From contig OZ029920.1 in NCBI GenBank assembly GCA_964023275.1, positions 3,525,438 to 3,589,437 on the forward strand: 64,000 bases of DNA. The letters are read 5' to 3'. This DNA comes from Norana najaformis (lineage: Eukaryota > Annelida > Clitellata > Crassiclitellata > Hormogastridae). A program made the translations under genes and the position numbers. Under the pieces are notes generated by a model. The model did not search any database and was not told where the DNA came from. It saw only the letters and a program-made list of their open reading frames with translations. This document shows, piece after piece, positions 32,286 through 43,299 of this stretch (position 1 is the stretch's first letter; each line of letters begins with the position of its first letter).

Positions 32286-32393
32286 TTTAGTTTCTATTAA
32301 CGATGCTATGTCATTACAAAGACGAATAGGGCCGCCTCCTCGTTTATCCAGGCTTCGGATTAGCACCACTCGACTAAAGGCAGCGGATGAGTT
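32286..32393 (+). repeat. A2 module
   Basis: TTTCTATTAACGATGCTATG, CGTTTATCCAGGCTTCGGAT and CGACTAAAGGCAGCGGATGA. It is followed by composite-repeat sequence (32460-32760) collinear with 47530-47960. Confidence 0.5.
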
Positions 32394-32459
32394 AATTGAG
32401 TGTATATCATATATGCAGCAGAAGAACAACACTTTTTATGGGTTCAGAGGAGTATTTTA

Positions 32460-33159
32460 AAATATTATTCAGTATTTAATGACATCTTTTGTCCGTCAGA
32501 GCCGTTAACGTCGACTTTAGCTTAATGGAAAGAACATGCTGATTTACACGCATGACATAGCTTAATAAAATGAAGAATAAATAGCGTCGAAAAAAGCGAA
32601 TTAAAGGTGTGTTACAATTTGACTTGATCTAACAAACGAATGAGAACGACCGATATATATATATATTCCTCTAAAGTGCTAAAAACGTGTGCAAACAGAG
32701 GCTAATAGTTTCTTAGCAATATGAAATGTTCACGACATATTACGGCTTCCTAATATTTCACAGTTTCGACCAATGTGAGCTTAATAGGCATTTGGTTGGT
32801 AGCTTCTGTTGGACGACGCTGTGTCATAACGAAGATGATTAGCATCGCTCTCCTCTTTTACCCAAGCTTTGGGGTTGCACCAATTTGATTTCAATATTAG
32901 AGAATTCTACGGCCAGACATTTTCTGCTTTTGCTAAATGTGTCTGCCACTTGGTCTTAGTAACTTAGTCTTAAGACATGAATGACTAAATCATGATTTCC
33001 ACTTTCGCTCATTTCTTGGCGACTTTTTCTGCCATGTTTTGCTATCTTCATATTCTTCGTTTTCTTTAGGACTGCATTTTATTTCACAATTTATTATTAC
33101 AACTCTCTCCAAAACCGTTCATGTGGTCTGGAACCATTAGTAGGGCTTGCGTTTCATAA
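32460..33159 (+). repeat. Composite repeat tract, left flank of DNA transposon
   Basis: Boxes ATTTAATGACATCTTTTGTC (32468), AAAGCGAATTAAAGGTGTGT (about 32593), an A2 relative (about 32800-32890) and a CTTTTGCTAAATGTGTCTGC word (32926), in the same order as 1920-2400 and 47580-48180. The DNA transposon at 33160 interrupts the next segment (ACCGTTCATGTGGTCTGGAA). Confidence 0.6.
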
Positions 33160-33276
33160 CACTGGCCAACACATAATTTGTTGCCTCAAATGTTAGAACT
33201 GTTTCTGGGTATATTTGACCTGCTGATTCCAGAAAAGGCACCAGTTTTCTCCCAGCAGGTCTAGTTTTCGAGATAT
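33160..33276. repeat. Left terminal inverted repeat
   Basis: Begins CACTGGCCAACACATAATTT and ends CAGGTCTAGTTTTCGAGATA-T. It aligns with the reverse complement of 35657-35783 over its length with several small gaps. Confidence 0.85.
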
Positions 33277-33357
33277 AGAACATTATGCCATATACCAGTC
33301 CTTGACTCTGCTCGCCCATAAAACATAAGGCTATAGCTATAATTATGTAGTGCTCAA

Positions 33358-33363
33358 TTTATT
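33358..33363 (-). promoter_or_regulatory. Candidate polyadenylation signal of the transposon gene
   Basis: TTTATT on the plus strand (AATAAA on the coding strand), about 113 bp downstream of the stop codon and inside the element. Confidence 0.45.
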
Positions 33364-33475
33364 ATGTGATACACTAAATAAACATAATAATACAAATACT
33401 TAAAAGAAAATGGTAGTACCTGAAACTGTACTTATATGATACCAAACAGAACAAGTTTGTTATAAAAATTTCAAG

Positions 33476-35179
33476 TCATTCGACACCGAAGAAGCTCCTT
33501 TTGTACGATTTCCGAGTGTGGCATCTGCCGGAACAATCGCGCATAATATTCCAGCAATAGTCTGCCATCATGTGTGCATCCCATCTTCCTTGATATCGAT
33601 TTTCCATTGTTTTGATGTCTTGGTGAAATCTTTCACCTTGTTCTTCGCTGAAGTCACCAAGATTCTCTGGAAAGCGATCTAAGTGACTGTGGAGATAATG
33701 GACTTTAATGCTCATGTTGCAGCCAAGCTTGTTGAAATGAAGAAGCATATCCTCTACTAGTTGTGCATAATTGTCTGCCTTCTTGTTGCCAAGAAAATTT
33801 TTAGTTACAAGAACAAAGGAAGACCAGGCACAAGATTCGATTTCATTCATTGATGGTATGAAAAGTGGGTCATTCATAAGTTGCCTGATCTGTGGACCAT
33901 CGAAGATTCCAGCCTTCAATTTTTCCATTGTAATTCCTGGTAACTTGTGTACTATGTATTCGAAGCATGAACCTTCTTTATTCAAAGCCCTGACAAATTG
34001 TTTCATCAGGCCTAGCTTTATATGTAGTGGTGGCAGTATGATCCTATCTCGTGCCACCAAAGATTCCTTGATTACATTTTGAGCTCCAACCACCATGTCT
34101 TTCCTCGAAGGCCAATCTTTTCTTGTCCAATGTTCATGCTTGGCTCTACTGTCCCAAAGACACAAAAAGCAGGGATACTTTGTGTAGCCACTTTGTTGAC
34201 CAAGGAGGAAATTTACCATCTTCAAGTCTACACAAATTACCCATTGATGTTCTTTGTATTTTATCTTTTCCAGTACTAAAGAGATGGCATTGTACTCTTC
34301 TTTCATCCTGGTGGAGTGACCGATTGGAATAGAACCAAATTTGTTGCCGTTATTTAAAAGCACACATTTCAGACTACGTTTTGAACTGTCGATAAAAAGA
34401 CGCCACTCATCTGGGCTGTAATCCGACAGACCAATTTTCTTCAATAAGTTGCTGATGTCATTACAGAATACTACGTTGTTGTCTTCGGTAAAGAATGGCA
34501 GCAAATCCTTTTCTCTGTTTCTATAAATTGTAATTTTCGTTCCAGGCTGAAGTGCATTCTTTTCCTTTAGTCTGGACGCAAGCAATTTAGAGGACTCTTT
34601 GGAAAGATTTAAGTCCCTGATCAGATCACTCAACTCTTTTTGGTCAAAACGTTCACTGTGTGAAGTTGATTGGAAATCACTGTCACTGCCCCCACTTTCT
34701 TCACTTTCGTCATCTTGTCCGATATTGGACATGCAAGTCTCATCGTCTGAGAGCTGAGGTAGTTCGCGAAAAGGTGGAACTGGTACAATATCCGAATGCG
34801 GAACAGGTCTCCTGGCTGAAGGTATATCAGGGTAAGACAACTTGTGACGATTATTTCGATTGATGCCTATGATATTAACCATACAAAAGTAACAGTCGTC
34901 GAAGTGGTTTATCTGTTCCCTCCAAACCATCGGTACACCAAATTTCAGGCAGCTTCTCTTTCCAGTTGTTCAGTGGCGCAACTGTTCAATACAAGTTTTG
35001 CATACTGTATGAGGAGCCCATTGCTTATCTTGATCTCCAAGTTTGACACCAAAATAACCTACATATGCTCTTTTTACAAACTCAGAAATCGGTTTCCTGT
35101 TTGCTTTTAGTGTGTATTCCCCACAAATGTAGCAGAATATGTCTGGATGGTTAATGCAGCTCCGTCTGGAAGTAGCCAT
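33476..35179 (-). pseudogene. Transposase-like protein of unknown family, one nonsense codon
   Basis: The frame starts at ATG 35179 and runs 567 codons to a stop at 33476, interrupted only by TGA at codon 70 (34970-34972), where family members I recall have Trp. N-terminal zinc-ligand pattern: C16-x2-C19 and C60-x2-C63, then C96-x2-C99. A Ser/Asp/Glu-rich linker follows (about 142-170). The core has three acidic positions typical of an RNase-H-fold DDE/D nuclease: D264 in RLFIDSS, D318 in VICVDLKM, and E512/E513/E516 in FSEEQGERFHQDI. An inserted C337-x2-C340 (YPCFLCLWDSR) and H386 (PPLHIKLGL) lie between. I recall near-identical proteins as high-copy, unnamed genes in many invertebrates. The flanking TIRs and the acidic triad support a transposase; that function is inference. 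A downstream Met at codon 84 could start a shorter product of 484 residues lacking the first zinc motif. Confidence 0.75.
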
Positions 35180-35656
35180 AACCTTAAGGATGTTCGCATC
35201 TGAGGAATTAAGTGACTAACCTAAAAAATAGTAAGAACATGTAGTTATTTAATGTTCACATTCACATATTGTTCTTGCGACCAACTCTTAATATGCCCTA
35301 AGACGACTGCGGCTGCTCTAGCTTTCAGGAGGCGGTTTATATAGGCTATAAATGCTGACTTCAGCATAATCTATTTACATAGTTCGAAACCATGAAACGC
35401 TGTATAAGCACAAATAAATTCTAAATGAGGCCATGAATTTAGTGCTGAGTAAGCTGTAGGCTACGGAATAGTTATTTCGTTGAATCAGCAATATCTCAGC
35501 ACGCGGCAAGATATGCTAATTTTACATTATAAGGATGTAGGCATTATATGAATCAGCAAGAATTATAATTAGCCATAAATAAACTTATTATGACATTTTA
35601 GTTTTGTCAAAGACATCGTTTAAAGAGTGGACTGGGTTTTCTTTACAAAATCGACG

Positions 35657-35783
35657 ATATCTCAGAAACTAGACCTGATGCACTCAATCCAATGACATTT
35701 TCTGAATCAGCGCCCAAAATTACCCCAAGAACAGGTCTAAAACCGAAGGCAACAAGAAAAAAAATTTTTTCTGTTGGCCAGTG
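35657..35783. repeat. Right terminal inverted repeat
   Basis: Begins ATATCTCAGAAACTAGACCT and ends TTCTGTTGGCCAGTG. It includes an A/T homopolymer stretch (35757-35770) absent from the left TIR. Confidence 0.85.
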
Positions 35784-36575
35784 AAATAGCATTTGGATGG
35801 AAAGACATAGGCACTTAAAGCAAACAAAGATTAGCCTATTAACTGCAATTGTAGCTGTAATATTGATTCGTGTAACGACATCCTACGTAGAAATCATTGG
35901 CAATTGAAGCAAAAGGTGTGCTACTCAGTGTCGCAAAAAATGATATAAAGGAATGTGCTATCGAGCGTTTGACGACATCTTAATTGCTTCTATATTTAAT
36001 TTCATTATTAAAAGCACTTATAATGCGCACAAGTTCAGTAAATCTGTTTACTGACATCTTACGCCATCAAGGGCCGTTGACGTCGCCCTCCTCCTTCACG
36101 ATGGCTTCGGACTGGCACTACCGACTTAAAGGCAGTGGTTGACATAGATAACAATGCTGAGAACGTATTACATGGAGTGCGCGAAAATAAGCAGTATATG
36201 AATTTAGAAAAAAAGCGTGTTAAAGGTGTCTAAACGCTACTAATATTTCGTGTACTATCGAATGTTTACCGACATCTTACGGTATCAAAGACCGTTTACA
36301 CCTCCCTCCTCTTTTACCATGGCTTCGGACTGGCACTACCCGATTAAAGGCAGTGGTGGAATATAGGTAACAACGGTCAGAACATATATTATATGGAGAG
36401 CGCGAAATGAGCAATGTACGAAGTTAGGAAAAAAGCGAATTAAAGGTTTTCTAAACGTTACTAATATTTCGCGTACCATCGAATGTTTAACGATATCCTG
36501 TGACCGCCTCGTTGTTGACATTTCTAAAGTGAACCTCCTGTTTATTTAAGCTAATAGCAGGTTAGGTTCCCACAG
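35784..36575 (+). repeat. Composite repeat tract with two A-like modules
   Basis: Boxes GTGTAACGACATCCTACG (about 35871), GTTTGACGACATCTTAAT (about 35967), then two A/A2-like modules (36042-36143 and 36262-36360; both CTTCGGACTGGCACTACC), each followed by a CGTGTTAAAGGTGTCTAAAC or CGAATTAAAGGTTTTCTAAA box. The two modules plus boxes form a direct repeat of about 220 bp. Confidence 0.6.
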
Positions 36576-37048
36576 TTTAACCACATGGCCTAACTGGCCC
36601 TCGGCTCTACGACGTTGTCCGAGCCACAACACTGGCCAGGATGCTGTATCCTTCTCCCGTGTGGTGGGGCTATGCTGGGGCACAGGCCAGGGCTCGGCTC
36701 CAGACTTTGATGCGGAGACTTGTGCGTCTCCGCTATCTTCCTGGGAACTCCCCAACGTTCGATGAACTCTGTGGCACAGCTGATGCTCGTCTCTTTAAAG
36801 CAATCTTGAACAACCCAAATCATGTCTTACATCAGCAACTCCCACCAATTAAAACCCTCAGTTATTCCCTTCGGCCCCACACCCATGATCCTATTATTCC
36901 TCCTGCTGACAATTTAACGCGTAAATGTTTTATTGTTAGGATGTTGTATGAATATTAAGTTTTCTTGTGTTCTTAAATACTTGTAAACCGATGTGCGATT
37001 AGCTATTGGTTAATAAAGAATATACTTACTTACTTACTTACTTATATC
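36575..37048 (+). mobile_element. LINE C-terminal fragment with (ACTT)n tail
   Basis: The frame reads ALYDVVRATTLARMLYPSPV, WWGYAGAQARARLQTLMRRL, NSPTFDELCGTADARLFKAI, LNNPNHVLHQQLPPIKTLSY and LTRKCFIVRMLYEY, then TAA (36956-36958). This is the conserved C-terminal domain of a non-LTR polymerase family common in invertebrates (WWG; LF-x-x-IL-NP-HVLH-LLPP; F-x-x-RML). After the stop comes a short 3' UTR, AATAAA (37012) and an ACTTACTTACTTACTTA tail. The copy is 5'-truncated at CACATGGCC, the same point as the 50792 copy. Confidence 0.8.
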
Positions 37049-37054
37049 CTATAG

Positions 37055-37135
37055 CATCAAAAGCCGATGGCTTCGCCCTCCTCCTTTTATTCAGGCTTCG
37101 GACTGGCACCACCTGACTAAACTCAGTGGTGGGGA
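37055..37135 (+). repeat. A2 module, partial
   Basis: CTATAGCATCAAAAGCCGAT, CTTCGGACTGGCACCACCTG and ACTAAACTCAGTGGTGG. The left end abuts the LINE tail. Confidence 0.5.
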
Positions 37136-37139
37136 TCTA

Positions 37140-38190
37140 CAATAACTGGACGAAGATTGATGCGTTCTTCCTAAGCGCCACCTATTGCCCAGACTGTGCA
37201 CAAAGCGATATACGTTAATCTAACAGATTCGGTTTCCATATTATAGAGGCTACGCCCCCCTTTTGCTTTTTATTTGTTCAGAATCGCTGGGTTGCCGTTA
37301 GACACCCGTATTTAGCTGTGTTTAAGCATATTTAGTACAATTTAAGAGTGTCGTTATCACCTATTTCGGGGAGTATATCGGTATCTCCAGTCTCTCCTGT
37401 ATATAAGTGAGCCTATAAATAAATAAATAAATAGATAGATAAATCAATTTAAAAATATAAAAATATGGGACTAGGTGTGACGCGTTAGTTAGTTGAGTTA
37501 GAGTTCGTTCGAGATTAATCGGAGAGTCGAGGGAAAATAGTAGAAGTAGGAACGTTATAGATACAGCTGTATGGACGGACGGTTTAGCGAACTTCAGGAC
37601 TTTCCGTTGGAGGTGAATATTTGCAATTGTTGTTTAAAATAAAAGTTTATACAGTACGTTTGACTATCTGTCTGTCTCTGTATCTGCTTCTCTCTGTCTG
37701 ACTGTCTGTCTGTCTGTCTGTCTCTATCTATCAGTCTCTCTATCTATCTGTCTGTCTGCCTGCCTGCCTGTCTGCCTGCCTGTCTGTCTGCCTGCCTGTC
37801 TGTCTGTCTCTTTCTCTGCCTCTGTCTGTCTGTCTGTCTCTCTCTTATTGACTTTCTCCCCGAATATTTCGGGAGGCCTACTCACAACGAGGGGACGGGT
37901 AGACACGGCATATCTAGGGGAAGAGGGAGAAGCCCAAGAACGTCACAATATAGAGAATTCAGTTAACTGCTTTTGCTAGACATGTCTCCCACTTACAAAG
38001 ATTTCTATGGCTTGACAGTTAGCAAAAGTCTGATTAATTTTAAAGAGTCAATTTTTGTCTTTTATCCCATATTCGTTCATATCTAGGACATTTTCTGCCT
38101 TTCTTTCCAATCTCTACTTCTCTCATTTCCTTTTGTTGCTCATTTTTTTTTAAATTTCTGCGGGCAAGAAACCATTATTGCATCTTTTTT
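37140..38190. repeat. Composite repeat segment with (CTGT)n array
   Basis: TTCTTCCTAAGCGCCACCTA at about 37166 matches 2252-2275 and 48150-48170. A (TCTG)n/(CTGC)n array occupies about 37665-37845. The segment resumes at about 37950 with TTTTGCTAGACATGTCTCCC. The 37260-37660 part is unassigned. Confidence 0.6.
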
Positions 38191-38356
38191 GCATGGCCCA
38201 TATTTACGGCCCCACACCCATGATCGTATTTTTCCTCCAGCCGATAATTTAACGCGTAAATGTTTTATTAGGATGCTGTATGCATATTAAGTTTTTCTTG
38301 TGTTCTTTGATCCGTGTAAACCGATGTGCCATTAGCCATTGGTTAATAAAAAAATG

Positions 38357-38389
<33 letters not shown>

Positions 38390-38416
38390 GCTTGCTTACT
38401 TACTTACTTACTTACA
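38190..38416 (+). mobile_element. LINE 3' end with (ACTT)n tail
   Basis: GGCCCCACACCCATGATCGT, AATTTAACGCGTAAATGTTT, TTAGGATGCTGTATGCATAT and CCGATGTGCCATTAGCCATT match the last part of the 36575-37048 copy. It ends in ACTTACTTACTTACTTACTT. It is a second, more severely 5'-truncated insertion of the same family. Confidence 0.8.
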
Positions 38417-38439
38417 ATGTATTTAAATACGTAACATGT

Positions 38440-40600
38440 TGGTACTACTAGGAATATAGTACTAAACTAACAGAACTTAATATTATTACTAGTGTTAGGT
38501 TTTAACGACATCCGACGACTGATACCAATTTAAAATCATTACTATTACATAACGTAAAAGAACAAGTCATTTTTACAATCATTGTTGAGCGACATCTCTT
38601 GACCGCCGAGGGCGATGACATCAACCGTACTTTGCTCCTTAAATTAATAGGAACACATTTTCAAATGTAGTTCCTCAGTTTAACGACAGCTTACGGCATC
38701 AAAGGCCGTTGACGTCGCCCTCATACTTTATCCAGGCTTGGGACTGGCACTGCCCCCAAACAAGGCAGTGGCGGAGTTTATGTATTAGCTGCGCACGAAA
38801 ATTATTTATATATAGCTTTAGAAACAGCGATTTAAAGGTGTATTGACGTACTCTAATAGTTTTCAGTACTATCGAGTGTCTAACGACATCTTGTGACTGA
38901 CATCACTTTTGACGTCAATCTCACCATACCTTACGTGAACTTTTTGCTTAAAACTTAATGGCGTAGCAGTATTTCCAATGTTTAGCGACATCTTATGGCA
39001 TCAAATGCCGTTGACGTCACCCCCTCCTGTATCCGGCCTTTACCCGAAATAAAGATTTAAAGGTGTTCATGCGTAGCGGAAATTGTTTTAAACGAATCTG
39101 CTCTTTTATGCAGTTTCAGTGTTTTAAAGGTGTCCTAGAATCATTTCAACTCTAGACAAACTTTTGTGCAAATTTGTTAATACTAAGGCAAAATTGCCTA
39201 AGAAAGCATGCTCTACATAAATGTAAATGTGTGTGGGGATGACTATAGCAGTTAAGGAGTTAATAAACATCTCTACTATCGAAATGCTAATTATAAACCT
39301 ATGCGTGGAGGCCGGTGACCTTTGAGGAATTAGCGCCCTTGATTTAGCCCTTGTCTTATGTTCCAGAATATCATGTCAAGCACAATTAATATGGTATTAT
39401 TCTGTCTTCAAGAACATGTTCTCGGTTCCAAGGCCTTTGACATCGACCTTACAGCTTAACCTTTAGCGAACATGACCCAAGAGGGTACATAGTTCACTGA
39501 AGAGCGTTGAGATCGTCCTTTGCGACATCTGTTGCCTAGATTGTGCATAACAGTTTGCACGTACGTTTAACAGTTTCAGTTTCGATATATCGTTCTACAG
39601 CCACAGTTTGCGTTTGCTAAACACACCTTTGACTCAGAGAGGTCTCGCAATTTTAGGAAGTTTTGTCTGTCCTTTATTCACTTTCGTGTATTTTAAACGA
39701 CTTTTTGCTTATATCTTGCAGTCATAAATCCTTATTATTCTATTGTATTATTTCACAATTTTTTGTCAAAACCTGTTTGTGGCCAGAAACAATGAATATA
39801 TCTGTTCCCTAACAGCCACGTTCGTTGGAAACGCATTGGACCCATATCTGGCCATCGATTGCGATCAGTGGTATGATTCTGGCCCATTCTAACCCAGTGA
39901 ACATGGCTGTCGATGTTAACGTGAACACTCACGATGAATTTAAACACATTTAGTGGTCTAAAAATTTGGTATAACATATGGAGTACTGAACTAAACTGAA
40001 TCGATTATTTTTAGTAGTATCAAATGTCTTGTACCGGTCAGCGGCTTTAATATCGATCACACGTTGAAAGGTTATTAAAGATTTAATGAAAATGAGGCTT
40101 TTATAAATCCCGGAAACAACGGTTTAAAGGTGTCTAAGCGCAATCTAATAGTTTTTGTAGTATCCAGTGTTTAACGACATTTTACGGCTTCCGGTGTCGC
40201 TGAAGTCGAACTCGTATTCCTCGAACGAACTAAATCACAAGCTAGCGAATGAACGTAAAAGAAGACATTTATAGCGATTTAAGTTGCAATTTAAAGGTGT
40301 CTGACGTACTCTAATATTTTTAAACCCTTGAGCGTTTAGTGACGCATACCTTAGCTCATTAGCGGATCGAAAAATTAACGAAGGACAAGGGGCATGTCAG
40401 GAAATTCGTCATTACACTTCGCAGATTTCTATTAACCCTTTTTTTAATTTCCGAGGTTGAAATAGTCAACTCAATCATCCAAACTAGCTTCGGCCCAAGT
40501 GAATAACGTGGAATCCCAAAAGCACCTACTCTAACAAGACAGGATTGGCTGCTTTGAATCTCTCCTTGACGTTAATTATCTCACAGAAAATCACTTAAAA
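38440..40600 (+). repeat. Composite repeat tract
   Basis: Boxes at about 38500, 38875, 39400, 40165 and 40330 (TTTAACGACAT-type) alternate with AAAGGTGT boxes at 38833, 39058, 39125, 40120 and 40293. It includes an AGTGTTTTAAAGGTGTCCTA block (39116-39300) and a GTTCTCGGTTCCAAGGCC segment (39418) matching 4320-4600. Element A copies at 38667-38779 and 38972-39050 are embedded. Confidence 0.7.
38667..38779 (+). mobile_element. Element A copy, reverse-complement form
   Basis: TGTAGTTCCTCAGTTTAACG, TATCCAGGCTTGGGACTGGC and AAGGCAGTGGCGGAGTTT. Near full length. Confidence 0.75.
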
Positions 40601-40835
40601 TCAAGCACAGTTCCTAATTGACAGTGTTGACGGTTTAGAGACATTTTAAGAAAAATTCACATTTCTTACATTTATTCATTCTCTCTCGTCCTGCGAACTC
40701 ATCAACAACCCAGCTATTTCAGTATCTGAAAATGAAAAGCTCACGAGTATTAAAAATTAGAGAACGTATGTACACCTTTAAATCGGATTTTCAGACGTTA
40801 TAAATTCATGGTTCTCTATTATTACGTAGGAAAAA

Positions 40836-40951
40836 TTCCCTACTGCCTTGTTTGGGTGTAGTGCCAGTCCCAAGCCTGGAAAAAGGAGGAGGGCGACGGC
40901 AACGGCCTTTGATGTCATAAGCTGTCGTTAAACTGCGGAACTACAACTACA
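40836..40951 (-). mobile_element. Element A copy
   Basis: AATTCCCTACTGCCTTGTTT, GTGTAGTGCCAGTCCCAAGC, GGGCGACGGCAACGGCCTTT and a CGGAACTACAACTACA tail. Confidence 0.75.
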
Positions 40952-41642
40952 TCGATAGATAAACTCGATTTTCACGCAGAGCCTATGTAACGGCCTTGAC
41001 GGGCACAAGACAGTCGATAATACTAAAAATAATAGACTGAGTTTAGTTGAGGACTACATCTGCTGCCAAACTGTTAGACCACAAAGTGTTCAAGTTCATC
41101 GTAAGAGTTCATGCTAACCCAGACAGTAATATTCATTGGGGTTAGAGCGGCCCAAGGTCATACCACTGTTCGCTATTGATGGTACGTTATGGATCAAGTG
41201 TGGCTCCTACGAACGTGTCTGTCAGGGAACAGGTATGATGATAGATGAATAGTTTCTGGCCAGAAAAAGCATAAAGGATATAGAGGAATGACGACTGCAA
41301 TATAAATTTATGAAGTCTTTGTGTCTTCTTTTCACTGTCGCACATTTTAAACGACCTGTTGCTAGTGGTTTCCTAGGATCTCGTCTGAGCCAGAGGCGTG
41401 TTTAGCAAAGGCAAACCATCGCTATAGAACAACATATCGAAACTGAAACTGTGAGATTACCAACAAACTGATATAATTGATGGAGGTAACTGAGTGTAAA
41501 TGAAATATGTCGCACAAGACCAACACTTAAATGTATCTAATACAGCTGATTACTTCAGTCTTTAACGACATCTAGTGGCTGTCACAGCCGTTGACGTCGA
41601 CCTTAATTTACCTTGTAGCAAACAATTGATTTCTTGAAAGTG

Positions 41643-41738
41643 ATAGTAGTAGTTCCTCAGTTTAACGACAGCTTATGCCCTCCTCCTTTATCCAGCTTGG
41701 GACTGGCACTACCCACAAACAAGGCAATGGCGGAGTTT
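41643..41738 (+). mobile_element. Element A copy with internal deletion
   Basis: TAGTAGTAGTTCCTCAGTTT and GGCAATGGCGGAGTTT ends are intact, but about 20-25 bp between CTTATG and CCCTCCTCC (the ATCAAAGGCCGTTGCCGTCG part) are missing. Confidence 0.75.
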
Positions 41739-42161
41739 AATGGAGTTGGCACGAAGATAGCAATATATAATGTTACAAAATCAACGCTTTAAAGGTGTCT
41801 AAACATAACCTAATATTTCGGGTACTATCGAGTGTTAAGCGACATCCTGTGGCCGACATCGCTGTAGACGTCAAGCCCATCATACCTTATTGTCTCATTG
41901 AGGGTCTCGTACCCACATACAACGCGTTGAAAGGCGAGTGCTCAGCAAAAATAGCAATCCAAACTGTTGAGTCAGAGATGTTTTTACCATAAAGGCAAAA
42001 ACTTATGGGGCAAATTTCGGGATGGGTTAAAATTCAAATAGATCTTCATTGAGAGAAAGAAGAAACACTCCAAACTCCAACTATTTTGGCTCTGTTTCAA
42101 CACCTTTAAATCGCTTTATCCGACACTATTAAGGGCTCCTATATAACATATACCTCATCGA

Positions 42162-42272
42162 ACTCCGCCACTGCTTTGTTTGGGGGTAGTGCCAGTCCCA
42201 AGCCTGGATAAAGGAGGAGGGCGAAGTCAACGGCCTTTGATGCCATAAGATGTCGTTAAACTGCGGAACTAC
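42162..42272 (-). mobile_element. Element A copy with target-site duplication
   Basis: Flanked by TATACCTCATCGAACT at 42149-42164 and 42273-42288; the AACT may be shared with the element start. The body runs from CTCCGCCACTGCTTTGTTTG to CGGAACTAC. The right duplication abuts a second A copy. Confidence 0.8.
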
Positions 42273-42284
42273 TATACCTCATCG

Positions 42285-42396
42285 AACTCGGCCACTGCCG
42301 TGTTGGAAGGTAGTGCCAGTCCCAAGCCTGGATAAAGGAGAAGAACGACGGCAACGGCGTTTGATGCCATAAGCTGTCGTTAAACTGAGGAACTTC
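42285..42396 (-). mobile_element. Element A copy, tandem neighbour
   Basis: AACTCGGCCACTGCCGTGTT, GTAGTGCCAGTCCCAAGCCT, AAGAACGACGGCAACGGCGT and TTAAACTGAGGAACTTC. It is separated from the preceding copy only by the 16-bp duplication, and shares its orientation. Confidence 0.75.
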
Positions 42397-42399
42397 TAT

Positions 42400-43155
42400 A
42401 CACACACCGAACACACATTCGTTGTACATTTACGAGGGTATTATCGAAGAAAACTGCGCTGACAGCGACAACAGAACATTAAGCGCTGAATACTATAATA
42501 ACCAAAAGGAGAGCTTCAGCCTATATCGAGTGAATTGGTCGATGTTATTATAACCCACTTGTATTTGTTAAGTTCTAAAACTGGTATATGATGCCGGAAA
42601 TATCGACTCAGCGTTTGATTTTCTTCAGGAAGGAAAGCAGTTGGCGATGTACAAGTTTTACTAATTCTGCTGTAATGAAATATTATAGTGCGTCCGTAAG
42701 CACCTTGGAAAACTTTGTTTGAAATGATGTATTGAACGATAAAAGGTTTTAGTAGCCATGCAAAAAATTATGGACATTTCTTAAAGGTGATGACGATGAC
42801 GAAGACAATGATGATGATCAAAGCGATAGACGTAGTTCTTGTCTGGACAAAGAAAACTGTTTTCTGGTGTTCGACATATTTTTATGAAGCCTTCATCCTT
42901 CAGACGGTTAGTGTGTAGGGATCTTGACGAAGTCCTTCATTCACAATTGCTCACCCCCGTCGTCTAAATATGGGTTGTATAGTCGTGTGGACGATTCTAA
43001 ACTTTCAGTTTTTGTTCAATCGTTGGCCTATATCCAACAATGAAATGCTTAATATTCACAAGATGTCGCTAGAAATTCGATGCTCCAAAATATTGTTATC
43101 TGATTGGACACCTTAAAATCCGTGTCCTCAATGCTACATAATTTCCCACATTATT
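42400..43155. other. Mostly unassigned sequence
   Basis: No gene is visible. 42780-42840 has a GATGACGATGACGAAGACAA-type stretch. A minus composite-repeat box at 43060-43130 (CAAGATGTCGCTAGAAATTC, GGACACCTTAAAATCCG) leads into the A insertion. Confidence 0.4.
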
Positions 43156-43169
43156 CTAATCGGATATTA

Positions 43170-43279
43170 ACTCCGCCACTGCCTTGTTTGGGGGTAGTGC
43201 CAGTCCCAAGCCTGTATAAAGGAGGAGGGCGACGGCAACGGCCTTTGATGCCATAAGCTGTCGTTAAACTGAGGAACTA
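43170..43279 (-). mobile_element. Element A copy with 14-bp target-site duplication
   Basis: Flanked by CTAATCGGATATTA at 43156-43169 and 43280-43293. The body runs ACTCCGCCACTGCCTTGTTT to CTGAGGAACTA. It is almost identical to the copies at 44117 and 46801. Confidence 0.9.
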
Positions 43280-43299
43280 CTAATCGGATATTACAAGCG

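Larger units (their letters stand above)
33160..35783 (-). mobile_element. DNA transposon with ~120-bp TIRs and one long gene
   Basis: The ends are CACTGGCCAACA at 33160-33171 and its complement TGTTGGCCAGTG at 35772-35783. The inverted similarity extends inward, with gaps, to 33276 and 35657, sharing TTGTTGCCT, a TTAGA-CTGTT word, GCTGATTC, CAGAAAA, GGTCTAGTTT and GAGATAT. The element spans 2624 bp and encodes a single 567-codon reading frame on the minus strand, about 200 bp from the left end and 600 bp from the right. No clear target-site duplication is seen (TTTCATAA left, AAATAGCA right), so the superfamily is open. Both sides are composite repeat, so it inserted into that background. 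Confidence 0.85.

Noticed and set aside
33145..35790. Target-site duplication of the DNA transposon, e.g. GCGTTT at 33148 versus GCATTT at 35788
   Set aside because: The match is imperfect and leaves non-matching bases between it and the TIRs; chance is likely, so no duplication length is claimed.
41795..41992. 65-codon frame over a composite-repeat box
   Set aside because: It reads through an AAAGGTGT/TTAAGCGACATCC module pair and is not open in other copies.
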